Assembly: GCA_029168955.1 (NCBI GenBank)
Contig: JAPDOI010000038.1
Location: 2,011,001-2,075,000 of the forward strand
DNA from: Aplectana chamaeleonis
Lineage: Eukaryota > Nematoda > Chromadorea > Rhabditida > Cosmocercidae
Reading direction: 5' to 3'
DNA: 64,000 bases
This document shows, piece by piece, positions 47,685 through 58,849 of this stretch. The notes below the pieces were generated by a model. The model searched no databases, was not told the DNA's origin, and saw only the letters and a program-made list of their open reading frames with translations. Both the position numbers and the translations under genes were made by a program. Each line of letters starts with the position of its first letter. Within the stretch, counting starts at the first letter, position 1.

Positions 47685-48281
47685 GTTATCGAAAAAAACT
47701 ACGAAAATTAGCTTAGATCAAAAACAGCAGAAAAACTATGGAGGTAGCGCCGTGAAAAACGGGCTAGAATGGGAGCTTTTAAGGCCCAAAGATGCTAGTT
47801 CGTGCACACTTGCACAGCGCCGACGAAAAAGATTGCAGTGGCATGCCGAGCAGCCAAAGATCATCGACATTCAGAAGAAGAAATAAATGAAAATATACCT
47901 AATAATAACAGTTGAGCAATGAAAGAAAGCACCCCAGTCAATGTTTTGACTAGATGTGTACATAAATCCGAAGGCTAATTAATCGAAAACCAATTTTAAG
48001 CCAGCTGATGTTCTTGATATGAGAGGTCATCGATGGATATGATGTGGAGTGGACTCGTCCACCATAAAAATACAAGAAAGTTCAGGCTTCAAATTTGGCC
48101 TAAAACAGTGGTCTTTTCGCGATTTTTTCTTGTAGGTCCTACTACTCGAGACCCAGGAAAGGGTTTAGAGAGAAAAAGACGACAAGCATATTTGATCGCG
48201 ATCACTGTCTTTAAGTGGCCCCCGGGTGGAACTAAAATGACGCAGAAACTCAGAAAAACGCACCAGGAGTACACGAAATCC

Positions 48282-48686
48282 TCAAAGGCAAGGTTCGGTC
48301 AAATTTTGACACTACCGAAATTCGGGTTAAACATATTGGACTGGCCTAGCTGAACATCTTCAGAACGTTTCATGAACTCTGAATCATTAGTTCTGGAGAA
48401 AACCCTCAAAGTCAGGGATTACGGTATTCACAGCATGATAGTTATGGCTGGAATGACCGATAATTACACAGCGCTTTTGAAAAATGCGTGGACAACCGCT
48501 AAAATATGGACGATGGACACTCTTTTCTGACTTTTCTGGATCATCGGCTAACGGAAGTGGCTGGAATAACTTGAAGAAGACCGGTTTTTACGCAGTTTTC
48601 GCATGTTCCCTGGGACTACCTGTAGCAAGAGCACTGATTTAGCGGGAAATCCCAAAATCGAAACTCTGCCCGGACTCTGCCTTTAA
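48282..48686. mobile_element. TTAA-type element k, diverged ends
   Basis: Left TCAA-AGGCAAGGTTCGGTC, right CCGGACTCTGCCT-TTAA. The ends are weakly related to the AGGCAGTG family. It is absent from the matching position of the copy at 28425-28916. Confidence 0.6.
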
Positions 48687-48701
48687 GTATCACCACGCCT
48701 C

Positions 48702-49205
48702 TTAAAGGCAGTGCCCACGATAGAAATCCATGGCCAGTTTTTTTGCCTATCTTGAAAACGGTGGCATTTTGATTCCAACAAGACCCTCTGGGAACGATGT
48801 TTCTACAAGACCGTCTGGGAACGGATGTATGGTCTCTCAAAAATAGAGCTAGGGTAGCATGATGGACTAGTTGTCCGACGCTTGTAACTTCCATCTTTTG
48901 CAACCGATAGATGCGAGCCGACATGAATAGAGAGAGAGAGGCTGAGAACGAAGGGAAGAACGGGACTATTGAACGGAAGTCACCCCTCATCTCACGATCC
49001 CGAGTTTTCCATTGTTCCCGTCGAGGGGAGGAAAGGGGCAGGACTTTCCCAAAGTGGCGGGGTTCGCCCACCTTTCTAAGCCATGCTGCGACTCGTAGGT
49101 AGCTTTTCGTCCCGTTTCTTCGACGCTGTTCTGCTTCTGAGAGCCACGAGAAGCGTTTGTCGTGGAAAATTTGAGGATGAGCTTTATCGCGAGCACTGCC
49201 TTCAA
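48702..49205. mobile_element. TTAA-flanked MITE h, nested
   Basis: Left TTAA-AGGCAGTGCCCACGAT, right ATCGCGAGCACTGCCT-TCAA. The interior matches 39112-39604 (for example TTTTTGCCTATCTTGAAA, GACTAGTTGTCCGA/GACGAGTTGTCCGA, AGCCACGAGAAGCGTTTGTC). Its flanks join to form a sequence present uninterrupted at 28760. Confidence 0.85.
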
Positions 49206-49539
49206 GTATCACTGGAAGTGTTTGTTGTGACAATTAGATTTTTCGTGGACCCGTCCTTTGTCATTCTCTACTCTCTAATGCTCCGCTCTTTCCTTAGGGC
49301 CCTAACTAATTCTGTTTTGCATAAAATATTCTTCTATTTTTGATTGACCCAATTTTCCACCGCTGGCAACCACCGCGAACAGGTTCATCCTACCGGGCAA
49401 CTAGTCCATGTTATAGAATAATGTCTCTGAAATACGACGTTTTAATGCGCTCTTCGCCGTGGTAATTTTGGTAACACTTTCACGCATTGTTTAATGTGAG
49501 AAACTGGGAGACAAAAGTCATCGTGAACACTGCCTTTAA

Positions 49540-49806
49540 GTCGGTGATGGAACGTTCGTATCCCTCTCGCTTAGGAATGGTCACCGGTAGATTCGAAGAT
49601 GTTTTCTGCTCATAATTTGGAAAGATATCCCTATCATTGTCCGTGTAACACTTTCAATAAATCTCGGCATCGTCAAAGTTGACATTGGCAGTTTCAACCG
49701 GGCATGGTACAAAGTAACTCGGCTCACGTTTCGGCATCTTCGCCTTCTTCGGAGCCTGGAAAGTCTCTGTCGGTTTGAGAAGTGTCAAGCTCTTGTCAAA
49801 ACTTAT
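49540..49806 (-). pseudogene. Coding relic of unknown family, one in-frame stop
   Basis: Minus-strand frame from 49806 gives about 88 codons with one TGA near 49656. It reads EISFDKSLTLLKPTETFQAP..., KREPSYFVPCPVETANVNFD, DAEIY, stop, then KCYTDNDRDIFPNYEQKTSS and PVTIPKREGYERSITD. The composition (balanced, rich in Pro, Asp, Glu and aromatic residues) and the reading on both sides of a single stop suggest former protein-coding DNA. I do not recognise the family. The frame ends exactly where the TTAA element starts, so the insertion may have truncated it. Whether it was a host exon or part of a transposon is open. Confidence 0.4.
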
Positions 49807-50201
49807 CTCAACACTTTATTAGTCACAAGAACGATAGTTAAGTGCTCCAGAATCGAGCTACCGTAATCTTACCAGTAAAATAAATTGTTTGGAGCCGGTT
49901 TTTTCAAAGACGAAACAACTCATTCGACGGCGACGGTCATTTATTGAAAAACCATGACTTTTCTCAGAATTCATATCTCATATAAGAGTTTTCTGGGATT
50001 TCTGGTTATGGTAGGAGTTGGAATGATCATTTTATAGGCGCACTCAACAATTTCCGTGATTCAAACTTCAGTTCGCTATAACATGCTCTCTTCTCGAATT
50101 ACCTATAGAAACAATCCGTTATATTTTTCTGAACAAATCCACTGCCTACCATGCAATTCTAGTCGGAAAGGCTTGTTTACGGGCATCTCGAAAAGTAATC
50201 A

Positions 50202-52326
50202 GGGGTGGTATTAAATGGGGTGTTAAACGCAAATAAACCGCCACCTCCAAGCCGCCAACATACCGCGACATAAATGCAGTAGAGCCGCCAAATTAACGCG
50301 AACGAACCGCCACCTCCTGGCCGGCTACGAACCGCGACATAGGTGCCACGGTTTATTGCCGGTTTAACGAAAGCTGCTCTCTGCTTACACATACATTACA
50401 CATTTACCTTCGTCCGCATAAGTATTTTCTACACTTGGACACGAACGACGTTTACGGTGGAAAGACGAGGGATCGTAAAGATTATACAAGTAATGCTATT
50501 CATTTTATTCATTAGGAAGGCATTCAAAGGGAACTTCGTAATATTTCGCTTGTTCGAAACACGATCAGAACGCAATTTTTTTAATTTTCCTTAGAAAACC
50601 TAATTCTCGTAAATTTTATGAGCTCCGTGAGTTTTCAGGACCACTCTCGAAAAGACATGTTAGGTTAATCATTAGCCTCAATCAATCAAATGTGTGTGAT
50701 CTGACAAAAGTTTGCATTTGTAGTAACTTTGTTAACGTTTTTTTCTTAATTTTTTCAAACAAAAGTTTTTTTGAAGAACAAAAAATTTCTCTAAAGGAAA
50801 TTTCAAGTAAACGAAAATTTGAAAATTTCTGGATGAATTATTTACAAGGTGTTTTTGGGAAGGTAACGTTAGGTGCGAAAAAGACAATCCGAAACTTGTC
50901 GAGTAATGCATAAATTCAAAGAATGTCCTGCATTCAACTGAAATGGATAGTTAAAAACCTATAAGAATGAAGATAAACCAGGTCTATTATAGTTTATTTT
51001 CGTTCTTAAAAAAGAATTGAAGTGTTTTTTTTTGGAAGCGTGCAGCTGAAGTCTGGCGTCCGAGATTGGGGTAATGGTGTGGTTTCGGTCATCGATGCAG
51101 TTGAATTTGTGAAGTGTTTGCCGTCTTCTCGAAACGAAACTAATCACCCGCCCGCAGTTAGTGCTGAAAATATATAGAAACACTGTTACACACTCATATG
51201 CGCATCGTGCAAGAAAATGCTTTTGTACACATATTTCAAGGTAAAAAATGGACCCTCAAAATAAAAAAATAAGAGGCCACGATGGCACTGATCTGACTAT
51301 GTGAGAGGAGTATTCGAATCTTGCAGGAAAAAGGAGAACAAATACAGTTGGTCTTAAAAACAAGTTCGCATTTCTTTCCCACAAAACTATACGTTCCCGA
51401 CTAATGCTGATTAAACATTACTAGAGCACCAAATCACTTGAAAATCAGTCGCTTGGGAAATTTTCACTTTTTTGCGCTAAAAAACTTGTGGAAACCTGTT
51501 CGAAACGCGAGCAAGCAAAAAATTTACTACATACTCCTCATAGCCTGTGCTATGCAATGAATTATGGAAATGAAGCTAACCTGATAATAGCGAAGCGAAT
51601 GAATTTCGGAAGAAAATAAACAAAAGCGAGAGAAGTGTCGGAGCTCGCCAAAAAATTAACAGCTGATTGGGAGGTATTGATTAGTGCCATCAAAGAAAAC
51701 AGCCAACGTGCTTCAGCAATGATCCCTGCTTTGTTTTTGATCCCTCATCGCCCGCTTCCCTGGCGGAAGCCGTTAAAAGACTATCCCTTGAAACACCTTT
51801 CAGTTTTAAAGATAAACTGACGTCCTGAATCGAAATGGCTAACAGTGCTATCAAACTTCCTTAACCCTCTGCATTAATTAAACTCGTACTTGCCCTCAGT
51901 ATAGATGGTCAAAACTGTTCCTACTGTATCTTGCTAACCGCATCCAAAAACTCCTCGGGAGAAGTTTTTCGTTAACCGCCAGTTCCTCTCACATTTCAGC
52001 ACTATTTGCGTGCTGTCTGCGAGAGTATGTTTAACGCGAACTTACCGCGAGGATGCCACATCTCGGAATTTCAGAGAAAAAACAGACCTGAAAACGTTTT
52101 GAAATCGCTATTTTTCGTAACAAGGGCAACAATTATCGCTTTTTCGAGGCGTTTTCATTGAAATTGTAACAAATACCTATCACTTAGGGATGTTAGGGTG
52201 AAACTAGAGCTAAATCTCTCCCAACTATCAGGAGTCCTGCTCACAACCCGTTGTGGTTAAACTCGCGTTTAACGCGAACTTAACGCCTGTTAATTCTCGT
52301 TTAACACCCCCAAGTGCTACCACCCC
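50202..52326. mobile_element. 2.1-kb TIR element without recognisable transposase
   Basis: Left GGGGTGGTATTAAATGGGGT-GTTAAACG, right CGTTTAACACCCCCAAGTGCTACCACCCC. Inside both ends are TTAACGCGAAC and ACCGCGACAT-type repeats. Interior frames (50343-50594, 50692-50913, and 51635-51820 reading ELAKKLTADWEVLISAIKEN) are short. The last looks protein-like but has no recognised domain. Confidence 0.6.
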
Positions 52327-52470
52327 AGCAGTTTGCTTCAAATCTAACGCCAATGAATCTTTGATACTTTGAGCGATGCTCATCCCAATACGATCTGATA
52401 TGTACCTATGAATCTTTGCTAGTTTAAGCAAATATCTTTCCAATAAAGCTGCCTTGTTATTGTAATCCAC
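52327..52470 (-). other. Short protein-like frame abutting the 50202-52326 element
   Basis: Minus-strand reading from 52470 gives MDYNNKAALLERYLLKLAKI and then GMSIAQSIKDSLALDLKQT before running into the TIR. It is amphipathic and plausibly coding, but too short to assign. It could be a truncated exon. Confidence 0.2.
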
Positions 52471-54240
52471 ATAGACAATGAATGCCTAGTTAAGGCGAGA
52501 AAACTCTTTCCGTGATTTTTCTGTTAACATCCATTTTTGCGATACTTATGTTCAGTTTTCAATCAATTTCATAAAAAGCGATTTGTCGCCTTTTATCACG
52601 CGGTCCTCGGTGTTCTGAAACTCACAGAAAGGCTATCGAAATTGTTATTGTTAAATTGACACTTTCTGTTATGAACTCGATACCAGTAGCAAATGTTCCG
52701 GGAACATATCCGTTTGGTTAGCGGAAGATGAGAGTTTTAACCTGCTATCAGCTTCTCTTAGGTTTGAAAAACTGTTCTATACCACGAAAACGTGATTTTT
52801 AACAGCACAACGTTGAAACACTCATCGCTATAATTGTGCTTTGTTCGAAAACGCTTATAAAGTCCAATTTCACAATACATTCCATGTGTTTCTTTATTGA
52901 GAATTAAAATTATCGAATTAAATCCATGTGAGACTTTGCGTGTCTTTTTATTGTACGACAAGCCCACCGTTTCGCAGTACCCCCGGTGCTTCTCTCTCCA
53001 ACATCTAGCCGAAAATTAAGAATTAGCCGTCGACTATGGCAGTGCCTCCGCAGTGGCGCACACAAGCACCCTATTCCACGGATAGTTTTTAATCTTCTTC
53101 CCAATTTTGAGAAAAAAAACTGGTTGAAAAAAGTTAACTTCAAGAATAACCCACTTCAAGTATCTATAGAAGAAAAGGTTAGACGAAATTAATCAATAAA
53201 TAGAGCAAAAAGCGAGAAAATTGAAAAAAAACAGGCTTATAAAAGCAGAAAACAGAGAAACATGGCATAAATAATGGAACGAAACAGAAATCATTCAGCA
53301 ATTTTGGTCTACGACACTAGACGCTTACAGCATAAAAAGCGAGCGGACCGATCGTCCACTCGGAAAGACGTTTTTGGTTGGCGGATCATAACAGACAATC
53401 GTATTCGTTGGCGGTTCATAACAGCCTCCTGTTTCCACCAATACCCACCCTATAGCGAACCAATACACTGCAAACGTGGCCGCGCTTTGGTTTGCGGTAA
53501 TCGATTTTGGCATTCTATTGGCTGGCGATTGATAACTACCCTGCTTTTTGGTATCGAGTTAATAACAGCGAATGTCTGAGTATGTAAATGGTGGCGTGCA
53601 AGCTCAAACGGTACAATTTTGGGGGATCGTACGGTGTTAAATCGTCTACCGAAGCAGTCAAGTTGCACAAAGCAATACCACAAAGGTAGAGGTCACGAAA
53701 CTGATTGCACATTCGTGTTCAGCACCGAAAATTACAAAACTATACGAAGTGTCATCATAATTTGATATGCATAATAATTTGCTACAGCAGAGTTAAGTAC
53801 ACCTGTATGTACTTCGGTCATTAGAAAAGGAACCTCAGATACGTGATCAAGATTCTAAAGGTCACCGTGCCTGGGGATTAAAAAAGACGCATTTCGGTTG
53901 TTACTATGGGCGAATATGGGCGAAAGCTAAAGGAGATTAGCTGCCGTGCTGATTAAGGGAACTGCGAAACTCATGAAAAGTACTGAAAAGAAGAGCAAGA
54001 AATAAAAAAATTCGTTATGTGTCCATTCACCGAGCTCTCCAACATCAAGAAACCCTCCTCTTGACGTCCTTTATAAACTAAGCGCTGATACGACACTGAC
54101 GAACAAAAATTCATTATCTGCAGTCGAATGAGTTGCTTCGTTCATTGAAAACCGTCAACAAAGAATTTATTTTACGGCTAAGATTACGGTGGCCCAATTC
54201 TCTCGCACTTAACCATCGTTCTTGTTTATTAATCAGCTTG
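52471..54240. other. Unassigned stretch
   Basis: No gene recognised. 53374-53540 repeats GGCGGATCATAACA / GGCGGTTCATAACA / GGCGATTGATAAC, a degenerate short-period repeat. Confidence 0.35.
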
Positions 54241-54699
54241 ATTGATGTGATTTGTGTGGGAGCCGGTAGTCCCCTCGAAGCTGTATAACGTAAGTCCACA
54301 GCTGACTTTCCTTTATCCCAGCCACTATTTTATGTCCGAACTCACCCTAAAACCCCCGGCTCCCGCCACGCAGTTACACATCAGAAATTATTGTTTCTCC
54401 TTAGCAAAATTGGAGAGCAAAATTATCATCCTCCGCTTGTTTCGGGTCGGCCCCTCGTTTCGGAGGGAGGAAATAAAGTAATATGAAATACATAATAACG
54501 TGTACAACCCTAATCCATGAAGAGCCAACCAGTTACGACAGCGTGTGGTGCGTTCACAACCCGATCAGGGCTTGATCTTGCGCTTCTGACCAATATCGTT
54601 TTCCCAACCCCTTACTCTGATGAACTCTTGGGACGATCCCCAACCCAAACTCATTCCATCCACACCGACAGCTGGGGACGATCCCCTAAAGTGGGCGGA

Positions 54700-54905
54700 G
54701 TTGGTCCCTCCTAAGTTTGCTATTGGGAGGGGCAGGGTTGAGTTTTGCAGGGACCTGGTTAGCCGTGGTTGGTCCCTCCTAAGTTCGCTATTGGGAGGGA
54801 CCAAAGTTGAGTTTTGCAGGGACTAGGTTGGCCGTGGTTGGTCCCTCCTAAGTTTGTTATTGGGAGGGACCGAAGCTGAGTTTTGCAGGGACTTAGTTGG
54901 CTCTG
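54700..54905. repeat. Three tandem units of 68-69 bp
   Basis: Each unit has TTGGTCCCTCCTAAGTT, then ATTGGGAGGGACC (or GGGGCAG), then GAGTTTTGCAGGGAC. The units start near 54702, 54770 and 54839. Each contains an internal GGTCCCTCC...GGGAGGGACC hairpin. Confidence 0.88.
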
Positions 54906-55550
54906 TAAAGCCGTTCTCGGGGATCTGGGATTCAAAATGCTTACCATACCGCTTACCTTTCCGCTAGCTTCCTCGATCGCTACGTGTGTACTGTGCTAAT
55001 ACTGCTCAGCAGACTTACGCATTTCTTCACAGTCCATATCAAGACGTTAATCAACACAAAATCCATCAAAAATTTACTTCCAACGCAATTTCCTACAAAT
55101 TCAAAGCCAAATCCAAAATCAAAAACTGAAAAAAACGCTAAAAACACAGTATGAATCTCATACATGAAGAAAATGAGGTCTTCTCACAAGCTGCAAGCAG
55201 CAATGATACAGGTTTAACATATACAGGATTAACGCCATACAGAAATCATATTTCATAAATTCACAAGAAAACCAGCGGCCATAGATAGAAAATCTTCAAA
55301 TGAAAGGCAAACTATCCTGGGCGACCCGAAGGCTGCATTTAATGCAGGTCCCACAAAGTGAACTAGAGAAGGCTAAAAACGTGCCCAAAATGAGAATATA
55401 CATCAAAATCAACAACTATATGAACCAAATTGTAACGATTTCGGCCAAGATGAGCTCCGACTTCGACGTACACTCATCATTACTGCGCAGTGGTAGACGG
55501 CTCATTCGCGACTACCCTCCTCTTCTGAAATGTGTATTGTTACACAAGGA
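54906..55550. other. Unassigned stretch
   Basis: No gene or element recognised; AT-rich with short frames only. Confidence 0.4.
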
Positions 55551-55554
55551 ATAA

Positions 55555-56085
55555 CTCTGTGAGTTTTGACCGAGAATTAGCCGCGAAATGCCCGCTTGTC
55601 GCGTAATAGCCGTCAAATAATGGTTGCCGCGAAATAGCCGCAGAATAATCGCTAAATAACGCTGGCCGCGAAATGGCCGCCAAATATGTGGTCTGCTGAA
55701 CCGCGCCCTACTTTGGAAAGGTAAGGGTAAAATCGGGTTTCTTGATCACCCATTATTACTGCTTCCCCTTACATGAGCAAATTTTCATTATGATTGACGG
55801 TATCGTTGTCTGTAATTGTGAATGAAGGTAAGACCGGCAAAAAAAGTTTGCAGCATTAGTTCTAGATTGGTGGTTGTGTTAAAAGCTCCAGTTGCCAGGA
55901 AATAGCCGAGAAATAGCCCCCTCCAGGATCCGCAGCGGCTCCTGGTAGGCTATATCTCGGCCGAGCAATGGCCGCGAAATAGCATGGATATAGTCCATCA
56001 GGAGCCGCTGCAGAGCCTGGTGGGCTATTTCGCGGACATCGTGGCCTCGGCCGGGCACTGGCCGCGTAATAAACGAGAAATAATC
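55555..56085. mobile_element. GCGAAATAGCC-arm element, short copy
   Basis: Left CTCTGTGAGTTTTGACCGAG, arms with GCGAAATAGCCG units, and the CCTGGTGGGCT palindromes near 55918-56028. The terminal CTCTCAGAG on the right was not found. It lacks the middle insert of the copy at 43332-45015. Confidence 0.7.
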
Positions 56086-56720
56086 GACTTCCTGTACACC
56101 AATTCTATCTCCATGGATTCAATCTATCAGTTTCTTATGCGGCTTCTTTTGAGATTTAACAGCTTTCTACGGCTCATTTCAGCTTCTTTCCTAAACCCCT
56201 TTACACTTTGAGACATCTATCGCATTATTTCTACAGCCCATGCTGCCCTGTCAGCTCTCACGGCGTTCTGCGAACCCCTTTTAAAGCTCTCCGAGGCATA
56301 TTGCACGCTCCCATAGGGAAAAGTTTCCTTCATCCTTTACATTTTTCAACTTCTTTCTAGAGCCCTGAAAAGATTACGTGAACTCCCTGACTTAGGTCTG
56401 TTTACAACAGAATTATGGAATGAACACACCCTGACTAGGGACTGCTTTAAACCTCCCGTGGAGATTTGGATAGCCATGTTGTCGCTGCCGTAGGTCTGTG
56501 ACAGTACATAAATGATCCGTGTTTAAAAAACCCTAAATGGCTGCGGAGATTCCAAAAAAAAGGCATTTTCATTGCCTTACAAAGCGATGAGGATACCCAT
56601 CGGTGAGCTTCTGGGGTGTTTAGAAAAAGTTTTTGGATTCGGCTCAAAACTTGCATCTGGAACTTGCATCTGGGTGTTATTAAGGGCACTGAACCGGAAT
56701 CTGGGATCTGTTCCTCGTCT
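56086..56720. other. Unassigned stretch
   Basis: C/T-rich plus-strand text around 56100-56360 and a segment near 56580-56700 that distantly resembles 26490-26550 (CTGGG-TGTTATT, GTGCTCAAC-type). No gene recognised. Confidence 0.3.
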
Positions 56721-56724
56721 GACA

Positions 56725-57138
56725 TAGTGTTACGGTAGGGAGAAAAACGCATCAGAAGTACTCGAAATTCTTAAGTATCCTCCCGCCTCTTAAGTATCGC
56801 AGGAACTGTTTGTTGTGACTATAAAATCTTTTGTGGACCCGTCATTTGCAATGCTCTACTCTCTATTACTCCGATCTTCCCTTAGGGCCCTAATTAATCC
56901 TTCTTTGCATGAAATATTCTTCTATATTCGATTAACCCATATTTCCACCGGTGATAGCCACCATGAACATGTTTATCCAACCGGACCGCTAGTCCATGTT
57001 ATAGGATAATGCCACTGAAATACGACTTCTTAATGCGTTTCTCGCCATTTCGTCGTAATTTTGGTAACACTTGGAGGCTAACGCATTGTTTTATTTTAAA
57101 AACTCAGGCACGAGAATCATCATGAACATTGCCTTTAA
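56725..57138. mobile_element. TTAA-family MITE, left end missing (i), with a diverged partial copy downstream
   Basis: The interior order AAAACGCATCAG, CGCCTCTTAAGTATC, TGTTTGTTGTGAC and GGACCCGTC, ending CATGAACATTGCCT-TTAA, matches the right part of 45817-49539. A further decayed copy of the same segment lies at about 57150-57415 without an end. Confidence 0.75.
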
Positions 57139-57419
57139 GTGGAACCGCTTGTGGGGACGAAGGAATCCTTTCAAGAACTTCACAACTCTGTTGCTCCATT
57201 CTAACCTTTGAATCCTACCTAATGATGTTTTGCATGATATAGTCCTTCACCTTAATTCAGCGGTCTCAACCGCCGAGAACTCATTCATCCTACAGGACAA
57301 CTAGTCCAGGCCAGAAAATTCTTTCACTGAAATGAGGCGTTTTAATGAGTTTTCGTCGTTTCTTCGTGGTTCCTGCCATACTTGTCAGCCAGCCCTTTTT
57401 TCGAGTGTGAAATTCAGAA

Positions 57420-58845
57420 TCGGAATTCATCGTGCTTTCATGGAAAATGTACAGTTAGTTCGGATGAGTCCGTTCGCCCACGCGGTCGGTGTAGGTGTTA
57501 AGCGACCGTCGCAAAGGCATTTTTCGGAAGAGCCTTCCCACGGCTGCAAACAGCTAACTGGGATTTTATTCTCTATTCGTCTAATATTTTCTCTAATCGA
57601 TTTACACGTCCGAAAAAATGTCTTCGCGCCCACCTTTCATCATGCAGGCTGACTGCATTCGCAAACCGTATCATTGGCACAGACTATAAGCAGCGGCAGC
57701 TTCTCAGTTGCCGTGAACCTCGCTGCTAGCCCCCCCCCATACCAACTCTATGTCCACTAAATCGATCAAACAGCTTTTTATTTGGCTGCTTCTGAAGACC
57801 TGGTATCTTTATGAGACCTCTTTTACGCTCCTTCTGAAGTCCTCCAACCCTCCGGGACCTTCAGCACACTGTTTTAGAAGCATTACTTCTCCTCCACCAT
57901 TTCTTGCAGGCTCCTCACGGAGCCCTGTTCTAGGAGAATTTGTGTGGAAGCTACCGAGCGAACCAGAATTTTACCGAGAAATTGACGCAAAACTATCGCT
58001 AGGTCGGGAACTTTTGCGAATATAACGCGAAGTCACCGTAGAACTACCCAGTGGCTGCCGAAAAACTACCGGAAAGCGAAAAAAAATTATGACAAGAAGT
58101 GTGCCACGTTTTTGCCGCGGCTTTACCGCGAAAATACAATGATAAGACAGCCATCATTGCGACGAGAGTGATCCAGTGCAACATGAATGGAAAAAATTTA
58201 AAATATTACCTGATAGATTGTCTCAGTCCTTTTGTGCTCTAGATTAATACTGCAGAAATTGGTTACCACTGTTTGTTCATAGGCCATTAATGGTTTCCCT
58301 AAAAATGGAGGGACGAATACCCTACCAAGTCTCTCCCAAAGGGGCGGGGCTAGAGGATGCATGTCGGCGGCCAACCAAGGTTGTGTTTAGTCCCTAATGA
58401 CGTGGCCACGGCCGTCGGGTTGGGGACGATCCCCCGAGTACATCAGAGTATTGTGGTGCGCTCACCATCCCTCTGATGATCTAAGAACTTGATTCTTTTA
58501 TTAACAGGAAGTCCTGCTAAAAATAGGGTTGCAACTCGATCGATCTCTTTGTGACAACCTCGACCTCTCCATATCAACAGTGGGCCCGGAATCAAACCCA
58601 ACCTCACTTGCTGATGCCAGCAGACAACGAGTAGTTGAATCCGAGAGGTCACACTAGTGACAATATGTAGTGACGAAATGAAGGAAAAGCTAACTTCTTT
58701 ATTCTTGAATTTGATAACAGATCTCTGAACAAGTATTTTGACACATTGCTGTACCAATGACGAAAAATCTTTTTTCTGGGCAGAGCTACTTGGACAAAAG
58801 TTGAGAAAGGTCCCGACTGTGATCATTGAGTGGCTTTGTAAGCCG
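57420..58845. other. Unassigned stretch
   Basis: No gene recognised. On the minus strand near 58585 the text GGGTTTGATTCCGGGCCC resembles a pol III B box, so a tRNA-derived SINE remnant is conceivable, but no matching A box or cloverleaf was found. GGGGACGATCCCC near 58425 echoes 54640-54680. Confidence 0.3.
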
Positions 58846-58849
58846 ACCC

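Larger units (their letters stand above)
45870..48214. mobile_element. TTAA-flanked MITE (g) interrupted by an RTE retrotransposon
   Basis: Left end TTAA-AGGCAGTGATTACGAT, right end ATCGCGATCACTGTCT-TTAA. The interior from 47685 on (GCTTAGATCAAAAACAGC, CTACTACTCGAGACCCAG) matches copy d at 36273. The RTE insertion separates the first 22 bp from the rest. Confidence 0.88.
45817..49539. mobile_element. TTAA-flanked MITE broken up by several nested insertions (f)
   Basis: Left end at 45817-45865 (TTAA-AGGCAGTGTTCACGAT then AATCTTCAATTTTGAGATTA), next piece 48215-48281 (CCCCCGGGTGGAACT, AAAACGCACCAG), next 48687-48701, and last 49206-49539, ending CGTGAACACTGCCT-TTAA. In that order these pieces reproduce the uninterrupted copy at 28425-28916 (reversed). 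The gaps are occupied by elements at 45870-48214, 48282-48686 and 48702-49205. Confidence 0.8.

Noticed and set aside
58560..58660. tRNA or tRNA-derived SINE on the minus strand
   Set aside because: Only a B-box-like GGGTTTGATTCC was found; no second promoter element or fold.
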